Origin: Liolophura sinensis
Lineage: Eukaryota; Mollusca; Polyplacophora; Chitonida; Chitonidae
Direction: 5' to 3'
DNA: 64,000 bases
Assembly: GCF_032854445.1 (NCBI RefSeq)
Contig: NC_088300.1
Coordinates: 33,955,608-34,019,607, forward strand
Shown: piece by piece, positions 1 to 13,290 of the stretch
How positions within the stretch are numbered: position 1 is the stretch's first letter
Layout of the letters: each line of letters begins with the position of its first letter
Program-made: the position numbers and the translations under genes
Notes under the pieces: generated by a model
Database searches by the model: none
Told to the model about the DNA's origin: nothing
The model's input: only the letters and a program-made list of their open reading frames with translations

Positions 1-707
1 TATCGCAACCATGTGTTAATGGTCTCCCGGTGAGAGGTTGTGATACGAACAACTCTGACCATCTGCAAAATTCACCTGTTGTTTGTCGATCACCCGTGAG
101 ACTTACGCGTCGTAACTTGTGTAAAGAAACTTGAAACCAACCGCATATCCGTGACGCTGTCATACAAGTTTCGCGACATGGCGTCTGGATACAGCGATTC
201 TGTGGCTAAGGACGAAGCGGATGAAAGAAGTTCTGCGTAACAACACCCTAACCCAGAAGTTACCAGTCACTTAGTCACTGCGCAACCTTGTGAAGCCTGC
301 GAGGAATTGTTGTCGTAATGGTCAAACAATGAAACAAAAACCGCTTGCCTTCTGCCTAGGTATTCACTGCAGATAGATCATGAGCATACCGCATAATGTC
401 ACCGCGGCACTTCTGATATGGTAGAACCGTACATATCACATATCACTGATAAACCTAAGTGCTTCCTTGAATTGCCAAACTCTACCATTCTTCAACGAAC
501 TTTTAAAGAGATCATTTTCTCAAATTTACTGATCAAGCGCCGTCGTCAATACATTTGCTGACGTGATTTACGGTCTTTGACGACAGAGACAATAAATCAA
601 AAAACCTCATTGGCGTTATCGTTACTCTTGTCTTGAACTGATCTGCCCTTCGTCAGTAAAGACTATCGGGACACTGACTTCTCAGGACGTGTTCAACCGG
701 CCCAGAA
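1..707 (+). promoter_or_regulatory. upstream region / putative 5' UTR of the long proton-channel isoform
   Basis: No coding frame, repeat family or recognisable TATA box was seen here. The stretch lies directly upstream of the first coding exon of the long isoform, so it should hold the distal promoter and 5' UTR. This is inferred from position only; the transcription start cannot be located from sequence. Confidence 0.35.
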
Positions 708-898
708 ATGGAGAGAAAAAACTCCCTTGGGGACAAGCAACCCCAGCTGGACGGCGTGGGCATGATGGAGAATGGTAAATTCTACAAAGTGTCGATGAGC
801 CCTAGTGCTAGAAAAGAAGATGACACCCGTCGTACTTTAGAACCTGTTGTCGAAATCGATGACACAGAAATGTTCAAGAAGCCCAATCGACTGAAACG
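708..898 (+). CDS. HVCN1: voltage-gated proton channel (HV3-type), alternative first coding exon 1a
   Basis: Encodes the cytosolic N-terminus of the long isoform: residues 1-63 plus two bases of codon 64. The ATG has A at -3 and G at +4, a good initiation context. The exon ends CTG AAA CG followed by GTAAGT, and joining it to exon 2 at 38379 gives Leu-Lys-Arg-Cys-Arg-Asn, the basic segment just before S1. The peptide is polar and rich in charged residues. It has an Arg-Lys-Asn-Ser motif near the start and an Asp-Asp-Thr-Arg-Arg-Thr motif around residues 38-43, both possible phosphorylation sites. It has no signal peptide, as expected because Hv1 N-termini are cytosolic. Human Hv1 has a comparable N-terminal domain with little sequence conservation. 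Assignment rests on splice phase, donor quality and the shared ending with exon 1b; the 37-kb intron makes it less certain than the core exons. Confidence 0.72.
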
Positions 899-1774
899 GT
901 AAGTATAGATCTTTTTTTATGAAAATTCACCGAAGACTCAAGTGTTTCTCGGAATGCCTGTATTAAACTGTAACAAAGTGCTCATGCAGTATTATGTACA
1001 AAAAAATTCAAGTTCACTTTAGGGCGAAATATGTCTACAAATATATGTTTTTCCAACGGGGCTCTCAGTTGGCTACAAAGGAACTTAGGAACTTAAAGTA
1101 TAAATCTCACATGTCGAATTACCTTAACAATAACTTTATATGCAGCATATTGATGGTGTAGTCAATTAACATCTGTTGGAATTATGTCGTGAACAGTGGT
1201 AAAGTGTAGCTTTAGTGCTGACTGTGCTACATGTAATTGTAGAAACTGGCCGAAGCATTCGTGTGAGGTGGCACGCGCCAATGTAATGTTTATCTCTTGT
1301 TTTTGTATTACACATGTACTTTGTATAGGTGTTCACATTTCTTTGCAAGCTTTTCTTTGCCACCTAAAACAAGGTTTAGAAGACGAATCGAATATAAAAG
1401 GCATAAAAAACATTATATCTATACTTACATATTCGAAAGTCATGAACGATGTGTAACGAAGAACTGATTGATGTATTCATTCATATGGTAGCTTAAATGA
1501 ACGATTAAACTTCGAAAAACTATTTCTTAAAATTTATTTGGCATGTAGGTCTATCGTGGTTTCTCTCCCGTATTAAATGTAAAAAAAACAAAGGAAACAA
1601 GTCACATTTGTTTATTAGCATAGTTTGCCCATATAATTCATACATATATTAGATATATGATAATTGCATATCTTACGTTACTTAAACCTTAGGCTGATTC
1701 AGCCTAGATGTATTAAAACATGAATAGTTCGTCCTTTAGGTAACACAAAGAACGTCAGATATTATACCGAAAAC

Positions 1775-1916
1775 GCCTTCCAGCAACCTGCGGATGGTCA
1801 TGAGTTTCTCTCCGGCATTGTCTGGTTTCCTCCCATCATAAAGCTGGCCGCCGTCGCATTAGTGATATATTCTTGAGTACGGCGTAAAACACCAATTAAA
1901 TAAATAAATAAATACA
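1775..1916 (+). mobile_element. family A SINE, 5'-truncated, with target-site duplication
   Basis: This is the 3' half of the common tRNA-derived SINE in the window, beginning at the CAGCAACCTGCGGATGGTC segment and ending in a TAAATAAATA tail. It is flanked by a perfect 12-bp direct repeat (TATACCGAAAAC at 1763-1774 and 1917-1928), so the truncation happened at integration, as in LINE-driven retrotransposition. Confidence 0.85.
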
Positions 1917-2462
1917 TATACCGAAAACAAGAGTATTAAAAATTCATTAATTTAGTGCCCAGTGCACGGATCATCTCCGCTTGTACCAGGTATATGGAGG
2001 ATCCTGTCCCGCACAGCTATTTATTTGTTATCGTTCTCGTACCATCTCATGGTTATCAACAGCACACGGAGAGTGACTTGGGACTATTTGATTGGATTAT
2101 GTCTGACACTATTTACATATGACTTCCCCTGGTCAGGTCATGTCAGGGAGTCTTTTTTGTCAACAGGATTAACACAAATAACCTAGCCGCACTTTGTGAT
2201 CTATTTTCTTCAGATTAAATATCTAAAATATCCACTTGTCAAAGTGTATATAACTCCAATGCCACAATGATTAATTGTTTTTTTATATTATTAGGGGACA
2301 TATTAAATATATGCATGTTTGAACGCGCTGAGAACAGGCACAAACATGAAACCTTCTGTTATGTATGATTTATAAATAAGATTCACACCCAATTAACCTA
2401 TACTGCGAAATGTGCCTGTGGTTTTCTTTTGTTCTAGCTTAACTAATTAACGATAATTGCCA

Positions 2463-2726
2463 GGGGCCTCCGTGGCTCAGTTGGTTAGCGCGCTAGCGCA
2501 GCGTAATGACCCAGGAGTCTCTCACCAATGCGGTCGCTGTGAGTCCAGCTTATGCTTGCTTCCTCTCCAGCCGTACGTGGGAAGGTCTGCCGGCAACCTG
2601 CGAATGGTCGTGGGTTTCTCCCGGGCTGTGCCCAGTTTCCACCCACCATAATGCTGGCCGCCGTCGTATAAGTGAAATATTCTTGAGTACGGCGTAAAAC
2701 ACCAATCAAATAAATAAATAAGATAA
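2463..2726 (+). mobile_element. family A tRNA-derived SINE, full length, with target-site duplication
   Basis: The tRNA-like head starts GGGGCCTCCGTGGCTCAGT. It contains an A-box-like TGGCTCAGTTGG, then a conserved body and the CGGCGTAAAACACCAATC 3' block with a TAAA-type tail. It is flanked by an exact 11-bp duplication, GATAATTGCCA, at 2452-2462 and 2727-2737. The open frames across it are not genes: they follow the SINE and recur at other copies. Confidence 0.92.
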
Positions 2727-3034
2727 GATAATTGCCAACCTGTCAAGGTCTGTTGGCTTTCCCCGATAACGGTGTTTCAGCTGAAGAGTTGACCCCCTAG
2801 TCAAGTTACAGTCGGTTTTCATAAATATTTTCACTTTACTACTTTCTCTTTTGTAATTTACTGATTTTCAAGCCTTGAACCTGAGAAATTCTCATAATTT
2901 AAAGGAATATTCCAGAAGCTGAAATTAAACCAGTGACAATGTGTATGTTACTGCAACAAAAGCATTGTACAAGCTGTTCATAATCGCATACTTGCACTCA
3001 TCGTACACAAAGTCCACGAGCCCGTGTGTGAGCT

Positions 3035-4239
3035 AGCTAACAGTTGGTCAGCTGAGTGAGATATCCAACAGTACATCAGTTCAATGAGCCAGCTAACAGC
3101 GCATCAGCTGAGTGAGAAAGCTAACAGTACATCAACTGAGTGAGAAAGCTAACAATACACCAGCTAAATGAGAAAGATTACAGTACATCAGATCAATTAG
3201 CCAGATAACAGTACATCAGCTGAATGAGAAAGCTAACAGTACATCAGCTGAATGAGAAAGCTAACAGTACACCCGCTGAGTGAGAAAGCTCACAGTTCAT
3301 CAGCTGAATGAGAAAGCTAACAGTGCATCAGCTGAGTGAGAAAGCTAACAGTACATCAGCTGAGTGAGAAGCTGACAGTACATCAAATGAGTGAGAAAGC
3401 TAACAATACATCAGCTGAATGAGAAAGCTAACAGTACATCAGCTCAATGAACTAGCTAACAGTACACCGGCTGAGTGAGAAAGCTAACAGTGCATCAACT
3501 GAATGAGAAAGCTAACAGTGCATCAGCTCAATGAGCGAGCTAACCTCACATCATCTCAGTGAGCGAGCTAACAGTACATCAGCTGGGTGAGAAAGCAAAC
3601 AGTGCATCAACTGAATGAGAAAGTTTACAGTACATCAGCTGAATGGGAAAGTTAACGGTACATCAGCTGAAGGAGAATGCTAACAGCACATCAGCGCAAT
3701 GAGCCAGCTAACAGTACACCTGTTGAGTGAGAAAGCTAACAGTGCATCAGCTCAATGAGCCATCTAACAGTGCACCATCTGAGTGAGAAAGCTAACAGTA
3801 CATCAACTGAGTGAGAAAGCTAACAATACATCAGTTTAATGAGCCAGATACCAGTACATCAGCTGAATTAGAAAACCAACAGTACATCAGCTGAATGAGA
3901 AAACCAACAGTACATCAGCTGAATGAGAAAGCTAACAGTGCATCAGCTCAATGAGCCAGCTAAGAGTTCATCAACTAAGTGAGAAAGATAACAGCTCATC
4001 GCCTGAGTGAAAAAGCTAACAATACATCAGCTCAATGAACAAGCTAACAGTGCATCAGGTCAATGAGCCAGCTAACAGTACATCAGCTCAACTGAACCAG
4101 CTAACAGTACACCAGGTCAATGAGCCAGCTAACAGTACATCAGCTTAATAAGCCAGCTAACAGTACATCAGCTCAATGAACCAGTTAAAGGTATATTAGG
4201 TCAATGGTGTAGGTAACAGTAAATCAGCTGAAAGAGACA
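3035..4239. repeat. 28-bp minisatellite, about 43 copies
   Basis: Tandem array whose unit reads roughly AGCTAACAGTACATCAGCTG followed by AATGAGAA, with point variants in most copies. Two recurrent variants, one with GAGTGAGAAAG and one with CAATGAGCCAG after the CAGCT core, are interspersed. The array lies in intron 1 and has no coding potential. Confidence 0.93.
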
Positions 4240-6839
4240 GTTCGCATCCTAGGCCTTATAATACGTTAATTCGTGTTCATATAATGAAAACTGCATTTGT
4301 CAACTTTTTCGTGTAGGCCTACATAGGCTGAATTCAATTCAAGAAAGAAGGAAAAGTAACAATAACTACGTACAAGAGATTTAAACCATAAATAATGTTG
4401 ACAAGATGAAAAATGGTACTTGACAGATGGAGAACCTTTTACAGCGCAAGGTTGACGTGCAGAGTAATATGCTAAATGAGTTTTATAAAAATGATATGTT
4501 CAATTTATGAGTTTGATACGTGCGACCCTCGAAACTTGAAGCGCTTTCGGCGTGACGTGTTTTTACTGCACGTGGCCTCCATGTAATCTCCAGTACAGTT
4601 TATGCCTACTGTATATTTAAGATGACCCCAGTTATAAAAATATACGCACCAGTTCTAGTGACGAGATGGTACATGTACATTTTCTCTATGTGTAACCTTC
4701 CGTTATATATCATAGAGAACTTTATTTCCTGTCACACCGATCCTTTAAAAGTAGTGCATTATTCATTAAGTTCACGTACCCTGGTTAGTGTTGTAGAACA
4801 TGTTGTGTTGATGACTGGAAAAAACAAATTTGGAAATTTGGTAGAACCAGGAAACATTTGTCTCTTTACATGAGAATGATGATATCCATAATCTTACCAA
4901 ATTTTGCGGACGCTTTCAGACCATCCAAAATAACCAAACATCAGTTAAAATTCGAAAATCAGATTAGATGTAGTTCTTATTCAATGTCATCAAAGGTTTG
5001 AGATATGTTTTAAATATTTAACTTCGGTATCGCCAGCGACGTTGTCCAATAATTTAAATACATGGTCAGATATCAGACGGAGGACATGTGCATGTGATCG
5101 ACGCATACTTCCCATCAAGAACAATATTATGTTGTAAGCCACCTATAGACCTATTCTATTCACCAGGCCCACAAGAGAAAGCTCTGTCGCCCTTTAAATC
5201 AAGCAGGAGGGCTGAAGGCTTATTCTTTTCACTCCAGACATCCCACGTGGCCACCATCTGATTGAATTTATGATGATGTGTGTTTTTTGCATTTCTAAAT
5301 ATCAATTAAATTATTCATTGCATCGGTGAATTACACATATTTGTGATTATAGGTAAATAAACATGCGCTCAAGTATTTGTCCTATCTTACTAGCAGAATA
5401 TGGTTAAAACTGGACGATTTACATAGACTGAGCGAGTTACGATACGATGCCATTCGCATCACCTGCTGAAGTATGTTACAGTTGAAGGGAGATAACTCCC
5501 ATTGGATTTGAACACTAAAAGCGCACCAGTTGCTGTAGAGAATGGGAATTGTTTCAACTACATGTTACATATAAATTCCAAAAATCGTTTAAGTTTCTCT
5601 GTTTTCATTGTATCCCTATAACATTGACATCTGATTCCTTTTCACTGTTAGGAACAGTATATATATTGGGTTGCCTGTTACATGCATAAAATCGGTTTTG
5701 AGAAACATATCAAAGTGTCGTTTGCATCAAATTAACTCTTCGCAACCAGACACAGTAAACTTGAACTAAAGTGCATGTGTCTTTATCCTAGACAACGAGT
5801 TTTCCCTCATTTAAGTTGTTTAGAAAAATTAACAATAGGTGGAACATCAAGATTATAGAATAACCGCTTGGCAAATTTGAGTTTATCAAACTCTTTAATA
5901 AAGGGGATTATTAATTAAAACCTAATTACCATATTGACTTTTTCAACGACACTGCCATTCTTTACTTTTTGTTCAACTGGGGATTAATTAGGTAAAAAAG
6001 GATGAAAGTTGACAGTTTTATGATATTTTCAGTTACTAAACTCTCTTCCCTCCAGCGGTGGTTATGATTATTTTCATCTGATTCGAATAAAGAATGTGCT
6101 TTATAGAGTAAAATCTACAAAGCCAGTAAATGGCTACATGACTTTTAGCAACGAGATCACGTGTAGTGTTGGTTTGCTCCAGGCGATAAGGAAAAAATCT
6201 GAGTATGACATAAAGTCCAGATGAAATAAATATATGTACATTTCTTCTCTCTGCACCCTGTAGGGTGTAATGCTATAGCAGGTTGAGACATTTGTCTTTT
6301 AATTAAATTAATTGCGATGGAATATTAGGAGCATCTGTGGCTACTGTACCCGATGGTCACGTTATAAGCAACTTGGTTCATCTCAGTGTCATAGGGTTAA
6401 ATGAAATACCGCGTGTTTTAACCACGGTATCGCTCGCAGCGTAAAATATGATGGTCTTGCTTTTTATCCTTAAACTACTTACGTCAGACTTTAAGTTTAT
6501 ATATTCTGTATAAACTATAAACTATAATCTTAACTTCGATTATAATGTGTGATGCAATTCAACCTAGGTTTCAAAATGATGTCTGTTCAGGATTGAACTT
6601 AGAGACTATAACAATATGAGAGAAATTATAGCTGTGTTCAGCTTTTCTTCTTGTTTAATGTCATAAAACCTGATTGAACCACAGCCCATTACACCCATCT
6701 TATGCCTTTCGCATTGCGGCCTTACCTGTTCATCATAATGACATAGTTTTTCGAATTCACTAACAGTTTAGACATATAGTTAATTACGAATTAATTTGCT
6801 TACATTAATTATTTTTGAGCAGTTCTTAATAACTTTTGC

Positions 6840-6950
6840 GAGGGCCTCCGAGGTCGAGGGGGTAAGCACGTCAATGACCCAGGAGCCTCTCACCCATGCG
6901 GTTGCTGCCAGGTCAGTAATACACCAATCAAATAAATAAATAAATAAATT
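6840..6950 (+). mobile_element. family A SINE, internally deleted
   Basis: The head (GAGGGCCTCCGAGG...) runs through the CACCCATGCGGTTGCTG segment and then jumps directly to the ACACCAATCAAATAAATAAA tail. The middle of the element is missing, and no clear target-site duplication was found. Confidence 0.75.
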
Positions 6951-8380
6951 ATTAGTTTAATGTTAGTAATTTTGTTGATGTGTACGACGTTAAGCCCCAA
7001 GCATACATACATATACACAGCGACTTACTTTACATTTTGATATGTACAGCCACTAAAAAAATGATCTTCATAAAGATATTAATAAAATCAATATAACCGT
7101 GAGTTCCATATTAGGTAAGTAAATATAGGCTGTCGTATTTCCTTGGGAAATATGCGACATGACAGTTCGACTCTTGCAAGCTAAACTTTGCAGGACACTA
7201 CATGCAGAAAATCTAGTAAGTACTGTGAAGCAGAAGGGATATACACACTGGAGCTGTACATTGAGTTGAGCCTGATATTTTCTGTTAAGGCCTTAATTTT
7301 TAGTATCGGTGTTGTTATCTAGAGGTAAATAAATGAATGCACATGGCTGTAGAGCTTTTTACTCACATGGTACACGATTTTAATGGTGCTTTGACTCTAT
7401 AGCCTAGAACATGCCCTGCGTCTTTCCAACGATGTTTCATTACTAACCTACACTGACCCAAATCAGTAACGAATGAGCAGCAGCAGTTGCCTCCCCTGGA
7501 GGGAGATTTACGTCTTCACGCTTGCGGTGAAAAAAAAAACGATTGCCTTTGTAGGCGCTATACATTTCATAACTCACGCAAAAACTATTTTGATGGAACT
7601 CATTGATTACGAATTGAGGACTGCGTAAAACATTAGTGCTTTTGCTTCCATTTATATACTTTGTACCTGACTGCATATGATGACTTTATTATATGTTGCG
7701 TTCAGTAATACCATATGACTTGCTTGTTTAACGTTGTAGCAATCAATCTCACGACACTTCGTCTTAGTCAAATACTTCCTATATATTTTTGATTTGTTTT
7801 GTGAGGTGGGGAGCACATCTTTTTCTGTCTACTATTCGACGATATTATCATTTCTCTGTTATCCTGCCTGATATCCAGTTCTTTTGCAGCCAGGACTAGT
7901 TTAATGACGTCAAATGTGTGACACCTTTATATGTGTGATACCTTTATGTCACATATGGGATAGTGTCCTAGTAACTCGCCAAAGGTCAGTGGTTTACACC
8001 ACGCAATGCGGTAACTTCTACCCATAACAACCCCGTACATTTTTGTTCCCTTTGAAGACGTATCAATGAAAACTGCTCAAGTTACTCAACTATTAAAATC
8101 AATGTGTGTATATATATACATATATAGATCACTTGCTTTATAGTTGAATAAAATAATAGCTAACCTCATTTACCTTGTCACACACCTGCTCCTCATTTAT
8201 TCTTGCCACACAACTGTGCTAACTGGCCCTCAAAATGATTTATATCAGGCAGTATATTTATATACTGACCGTTAACGCGTTGTATTGTCTTAATTTTAGT
8301 TCTTACCGACGACGCGATATGGCAGACAAACGTATGTTTTATTGCAGTCTTACTCAATTTTCTCAAATGCGTATATCTGA

Positions 8381-8495
8381 GGGCCCTCAGAAAAAAGTGG
8401 TTGGCGTTCTAGCCCAGCACAATGATCAAGGGGCCTCTCACCAATGCTCGTGCTAGCTTCCTCTTCCAGCAACGTGCGTGGGTTTCTCCACAAAT
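8381..8495 (+). mobile_element. family A SINE remnant
   Basis: Diverged head and body segments are recognisable (GGGCCCTCAG, TCTCACCAATGC, GCTTCCTCTTCCAGCAAC, GTGGGTTTCTCC). The 3' block is absent. Confidence 0.5.
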
Positions 8496-8589
8496 AGATA
8501 ACTAAATTAAATGTGTATAATTCTTTGTTGTTCAGTATTATACCTTTTATATCGTGCTGTGTTTTACTCGCTTCTGAAGAATAGTATAG

Positions 8590-8840
8590 TGGTTTGGTAC
8601 ATGTACATCATACTGCAGTATGGTGCTGTATTTTACCGTATGGTACTACTTACTTAGCAAAATTTTTCACGCGACAGCATGGTACTTGTGTACAGTGTGT
8701 AGCTCCATGGTACACTCTTGTACTTCATTCATGCTGCAGCGTTGTACTTTGCGGAAGAGTGTGTTACTCGATACAGCAGTCGTCTATTGTACTTCGTGCT
8801 TTCATATCTGCTTCATGATCCGGTATGATACTTCGTAATG
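8590..8840. repeat. degenerate ATGGTACT-rich repeat region
   Basis: The motif TGGTAC or a one-base variant recurs at about 8595, 8619, 8640, 8679, 8707 and 8742, at spacings of roughly 20-40 bases. It looks like a decayed minisatellite. Two overlapping frames are open across it but neither resembles a protein. Confidence 0.35.
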
Positions 8841-8933
8841 CATTGCTCTTTCCAAAAGGGATTGTTACTATATCCCATACCATTACATAGCTTAGTGTCT
8901 GACACTGGGCCAAAACAATTGTCACGCCATATA

Positions 8934-9196
8934 GGGGCCTCCGTGGCTCAGTCGGTTAAAGCGCTAGCGCAGCGTAATGACCCAGGAGTCTCTCACCAAT
9001 GCGGTCGCTGTGAGTTCAAGTCCAGCTCATGCTGGCTTCCTCTCCGGCCGTATGTGAGAAGGTCTGTCAGCAACCTACGGATGGTCGTGGGTTTCCCCAG
9101 GGCTCTGCCCGGTTTCCACCCACCATAATGCTGGCCGCCGTCGTATAAGTGAAATATTCTTGAGTACGGCGTAAAACTCCAATCAAAAAAAAAAAA
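8934..9196 (+). mobile_element. family A tRNA-derived SINE, full length, with target-site duplication
   Basis: Probably the best-preserved copy. It has the A-box-like TGGCTCAGTCGG, the B-box-like GAGTTCAAGTCC, the body, the CGGCGTAAAAC 3' block and a poly-A tail instead of TAAA repeats. An exact 12-bp duplication, TCACGCCATATA, lies at 8922-8933 and 9197-9208. Confidence 0.93.
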
Positions 9197-9215
9197 TCAC
9201 GCCATATATAGTGTA

Positions 9216-9426
9216 ACGGGGGCCTCGTGTCATGGTTGTTAGCCCGCTAGCATAGCGCAACGACCAAGAAGTCTCTCACCAATACGATCGCTGTGAGTTC
9301 ATGTACAGCTCGTGCTGGCTTCCTCTCCGTCGGAAGGTCTTCCAGCTACCTGTGGATGGTCGTGGGTTTCCCCGAGCCCAGTTTCCTCTCACCATAACGC
9401 CATGAAACAACAATTTAAAAAATAAA
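9216..9426 (+). mobile_element. family A SINE, diverged copy
   Basis: Lies immediately downstream of the full-length copy ending at 9196. It has the same segment order (GGGGGCCTCGTG head, TCTCACCAATACGATCGCTG, CTCGTGCTGGCTTCCTCTCC, GTGGATGGTCGTGGG) but lacks most of the conserved 3' block. It is older than its neighbour. Confidence 0.8.
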
Positions 9427-10515
9427 TCATAGCGTCACGCGGAAATGAACAAAGATTAGTGATATGTGGATAAATCCGGTTGCCCTGTTTACCAAAGGAT
9501 CATTGGCCTTAAATGGTTCTGGTAGACGTTTTACTGAATTTGTTCTGACGTTCCTCAGTATCTGGTCAGCGCTGGAACCATTAAACCATCTTTATACCAG
9601 ACTAAGGTTTTTTTTGTGGATTGTGCATTTGTACACAGTTATCCAGTCGAAATACACACACGTGAGTGCTTTTTCTGACTTGATGGCGTACAGCGTTTTA
9701 CCAAGCTGAAGCTCCAATAAACTACTGCATGCTTGTTCGGCTGTTCAGTTTTAGCTTGTCTGACCTCTTGTCTGACCACTACTTAGCAGGTTATCCCAAC
9801 CTATACATGCTGGAAAGATCGTAGTACATGTGACATTGACTGGGGTTTACGCCTCCAAAGAGATGTGTGTCTCGTGTGTCAAAGGTCTAGATACACCCTC
9901 ACCCATACTTGGTGATGGTTTATGTCTTTTTTCGATATTTGTTTCGAAAACAGGAGTGGTCAGCTAATTTTCAGCATTAGAATATGTGCTTTCCAAGTGG
10001 AAGTGTAAATCCAAATTACAGATGAATACCATGACAATCCTTGTTGGATTTAAGTATGTGTACCTAAGCTCTTCTTTGGTTGGCAAGACACCCTCGACAA
10101 AATGGGCACTCTATGGTAACTAACAAACACTAACCTCGGTTGAAGATAGCAATGGTAATGTTTAATACTGTATACTGTGGCCACCACCACAGGCCACAGT
10201 GTTCAGTAGCAATAAGCACGGTAGTAGAAGTAACTATCACTGGATACACATGTATCTAAAATTTGCAACAGGGACATCTACATTTCTGACTATTAGTTAG
10301 TTGGTTGCCATTAGTGAGTTGTTGATATTAGGTACGTTACTTGACTGGATGATGACTCATTTTTCACTTCCTTTCAACTCTAGATTTCAAAACTCTCAAA
10401 CTTAAGTCTGACCGTATTATCTGTGTGGTCTTTATGATTGCAACTCACTTTAAAACACAATCATACTAATGTCGATATGACCCGACATCCTAGACACAAT
10501 CGTACATGAACAAAC

Positions 10516-10690
10516 AGGGGTAGGATTTATGTCTTGGATCTGTGTAGGCTCGAATCCACCCTTGACCGCTTTCACTGTGGCTCTATGCCAGGGTATTTGC
10601 CTGGTACATGGTTAAGAGCGCGGCGATTTACTCCGGGTAGTCTGGTTTCATCCATGTACGCATTACCCGGACAACCGTAGAGGTAGAAGT
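10516..10690 (+). mobile_element. family C interspersed-repeat fragment (SINE-like)
   Basis: Contains GGCTCGAATCCACCC (B-box-like) and ACTCCGGGTAGTCTGGTTTC, segments that recur in diverged form near 39555-39716 and 51095-51345. The tail is not preserved. It is called a repeat because of this recurrence, not from a database match. Confidence 0.4.
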
Positions 10691-10934
10691 TTCAGTCAAT
10701 TTCCTACAGCAAATCGTTGTCTCTAGTTGACTTCCTGTTACATATTTATCAGAACCTGGATTTGAACTTTTGGCTTCACGCTTAAGACAAGATCACAACC
10801 ATGCAGATTCTGAAAGCGTTTGTACCCCTATTGGTTCATTTAGTCACAAACACCTCAGGACAAAATTATTAATCCTATAGTCTGCACCTTGTGATATAGC
10901 CGTGTAAACATATGTTCGTGTAATAAAATGTGCA

Positions 10935-11181
10935 GGGGCCTCCGTGGCTCAGTCGGTTAAAGCACTAGCGCAGCGTAATGACCCAGGAGTTTTCTCACCA
11001 ATGCGGTCGCTGTGAGTTCAAGTCCAGCTCATGCTGGCTTCCTCTCCGGCCGTACGTGAGAAGGTCTGCTAGCAACCTGCGGATGGCCGGTTTCCACCCA
11101 CCATAATGCTGGCCGCCGTCGTATAAGTGAAATATTCTTGAGTACGGCGTAAAACACCAATCAAAAAAAAAAAAATCAAAA
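10935..11181 (+). mobile_element. family A tRNA-derived SINE with target-site duplication
   Basis: Near full length, with a short deletion in the body after GCGGATGG. The head, B-box-like GAGTTCAAGTCC and 3' block are intact and it ends in an A-rich tail. An exact 13-bp duplication, AATAAAATGTGCA, lies at 10922-10934 and 11182-11194. Confidence 0.92.
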
Positions 11182-13290
11182 AATAAAATGTGCATGTGGT
11201 CCGTGAATGAACAGCTCGTGGGATAACAATTCCCCATTGGTTGGGCCCGCGGCACCAATGGGCTGGAAGCATTTGTGACGGGTCGGTAGCTTAAACGTGT
11301 TCAACAAAAAGGTGTACAAACAGCTGATAACAAAGGAGTATATGGCCTCAAGTGAGGAAGTGCATGAAGAAAAGGAGCTCTAGCGTCATTGTCAACCAAG
11401 GCTGCGTAATTGTACATAAAAATGACAAAGATGAATATAAAGTCACTGGGCCGTGCAAGAGGAAGATGGTAATCCAAATGGCTCGGCCGGCTTTATCTGG
11501 TTTTGTTTTAATTTCTTTTTTTTTTCATTGTAATTAATAAAAAAAACACGATTTGCCACCTCGTATGGGGAGCTTCACACATCCTTTAACGCAACTAGAT
11601 AGGAAGTTGTCAAAGCAGGCATGCAGATGAGGAAGTCGGCATACCGCATCAGCTGTGCGATCTAAATTAAACTACGAAAGATGCAACTGAAAAGCTTTTA
11701 TTTAAAATGTGATACGACTAATCAAGGAAAATAGTATAGTAAGAAATATATTAGTGTGACTAAAAGGTTATTTGTAATAAGACAAAGTATACGCTCTTAG
11801 ACCTAACATTATACTAAATTAAAGCGAAAAACATCCATCAAATAATAAATAAATACAAATTAGAGTACATAAAATAATGTGTGAAAAGTTGTCAGACAAA
11901 AAAACTTTTATCAAACTTATATATTTCCGCCTTCATGTCGTTAGCATCTATTGGTTCCCCCCTTTATCTAGTGAGGATGTCGGCTTTTATTTGTCTACAC
12001 AAACATACAGCCATTATTCTTTCAAATTTTCATCTTCGCAATAAGATGTTTTTTCACCTAACATTTTATGCACACTTTACTGCGGAATTCAACGAACCCA
12101 AGCCTATATCCTAATCACATGCTTTATATCCTGGTATGTTTTTCTCCCTGTTTTCTCGCTTCCAATTTACACTCATTGCATTGTTGGTTTTTAAAATTGC
12201 GTATTATGAATTTACATGCATATCAAAGGGTTTTATTATGCGTGTGTTGACATGCGAGATAAAAACACGACTGGTGAATCCCCCCCCCCCCCCCCCTCAA
12301 AAGTGAAATCATAGAAAAACTATTCAACTTTGTCGGGGTCTACGTGGCTGTACACAATTCTTTATCTAGTCATGATTTCATTGGTTGCATATTAGAAAAC
12401 GTCAAAAAGCACAACTAGTTACTTTGTAAGTGCAATAACCTGAGGGTAAAAAAAGCTTTCTATTCAATGCATGTGTTTGTAGAGTAATGTATTAGTAAAT
12501 TGTTATACACTGAAGTGCCTCATCCACTCTTTGTAAGGACATGTATGTATACACAACGTCTAATTGTTTAACCCATTTCTCTTATTTCGTGTTTTCATCT
12601 TTGTAAAAGTCTTTTTTCACATATATATAAAGAGAAATACAAATGAGAAATGGGAAACTGATGTAACGGTATATTTTAGGCATCCCTGCATCCGTGTGTA
12701 AATATCACCGCAAATACTGAATTTAAACAAACTTACTCTTACATGTTTTTTTCCTTCCCATGCAAGCCGTCTAAATAAACATCCAGTTTTATCTGCACAT
12801 GATAATTCCTTAATTTTTAAAACTGTATAGTGAAGGTTTAAGGGTCAATGGTTCAAGCCTAAGTAATGTTCAATCATTTCAAATTATCAATCTTTCCGAT
12901 AATTAATCGACCAAGGTAACCCTATTCAGTGAGGTCCTTCCTCAAACTGGTATATGAATCTAGTCCTTCCTGCAATGCCACGCCCCGTTAACACAACACC
13001 TGACCTCCGACAATCTCAACCCCTCGCCCATATAGTCGATGTCCGACAAGTTGTCGTACTTGAAGAAATTGACAACCACTCAGAAAATTTGTATATCGAA
13101 TGGTTACTGAATTAAGAGTTAGGGGCGTATATAATCTAATAATGCACCACGCTTAAGCGACTCTTAAAGGCGTATAAAATTAGAACACGACGAGGATTAG
13201 GCCTATTTATATTGAATATAACTCCCTAAATTTGGAATTAAAGAGATCTGTTCCCACACAGCCTTTCATACAAAACTGATTGGAATAACT

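Noticed and set aside
2457-2746. Several overlapping open frames on both strands
   Set aside because: They follow a SINE copy and reappear at its other copies (8838-9128, 10995-11272).
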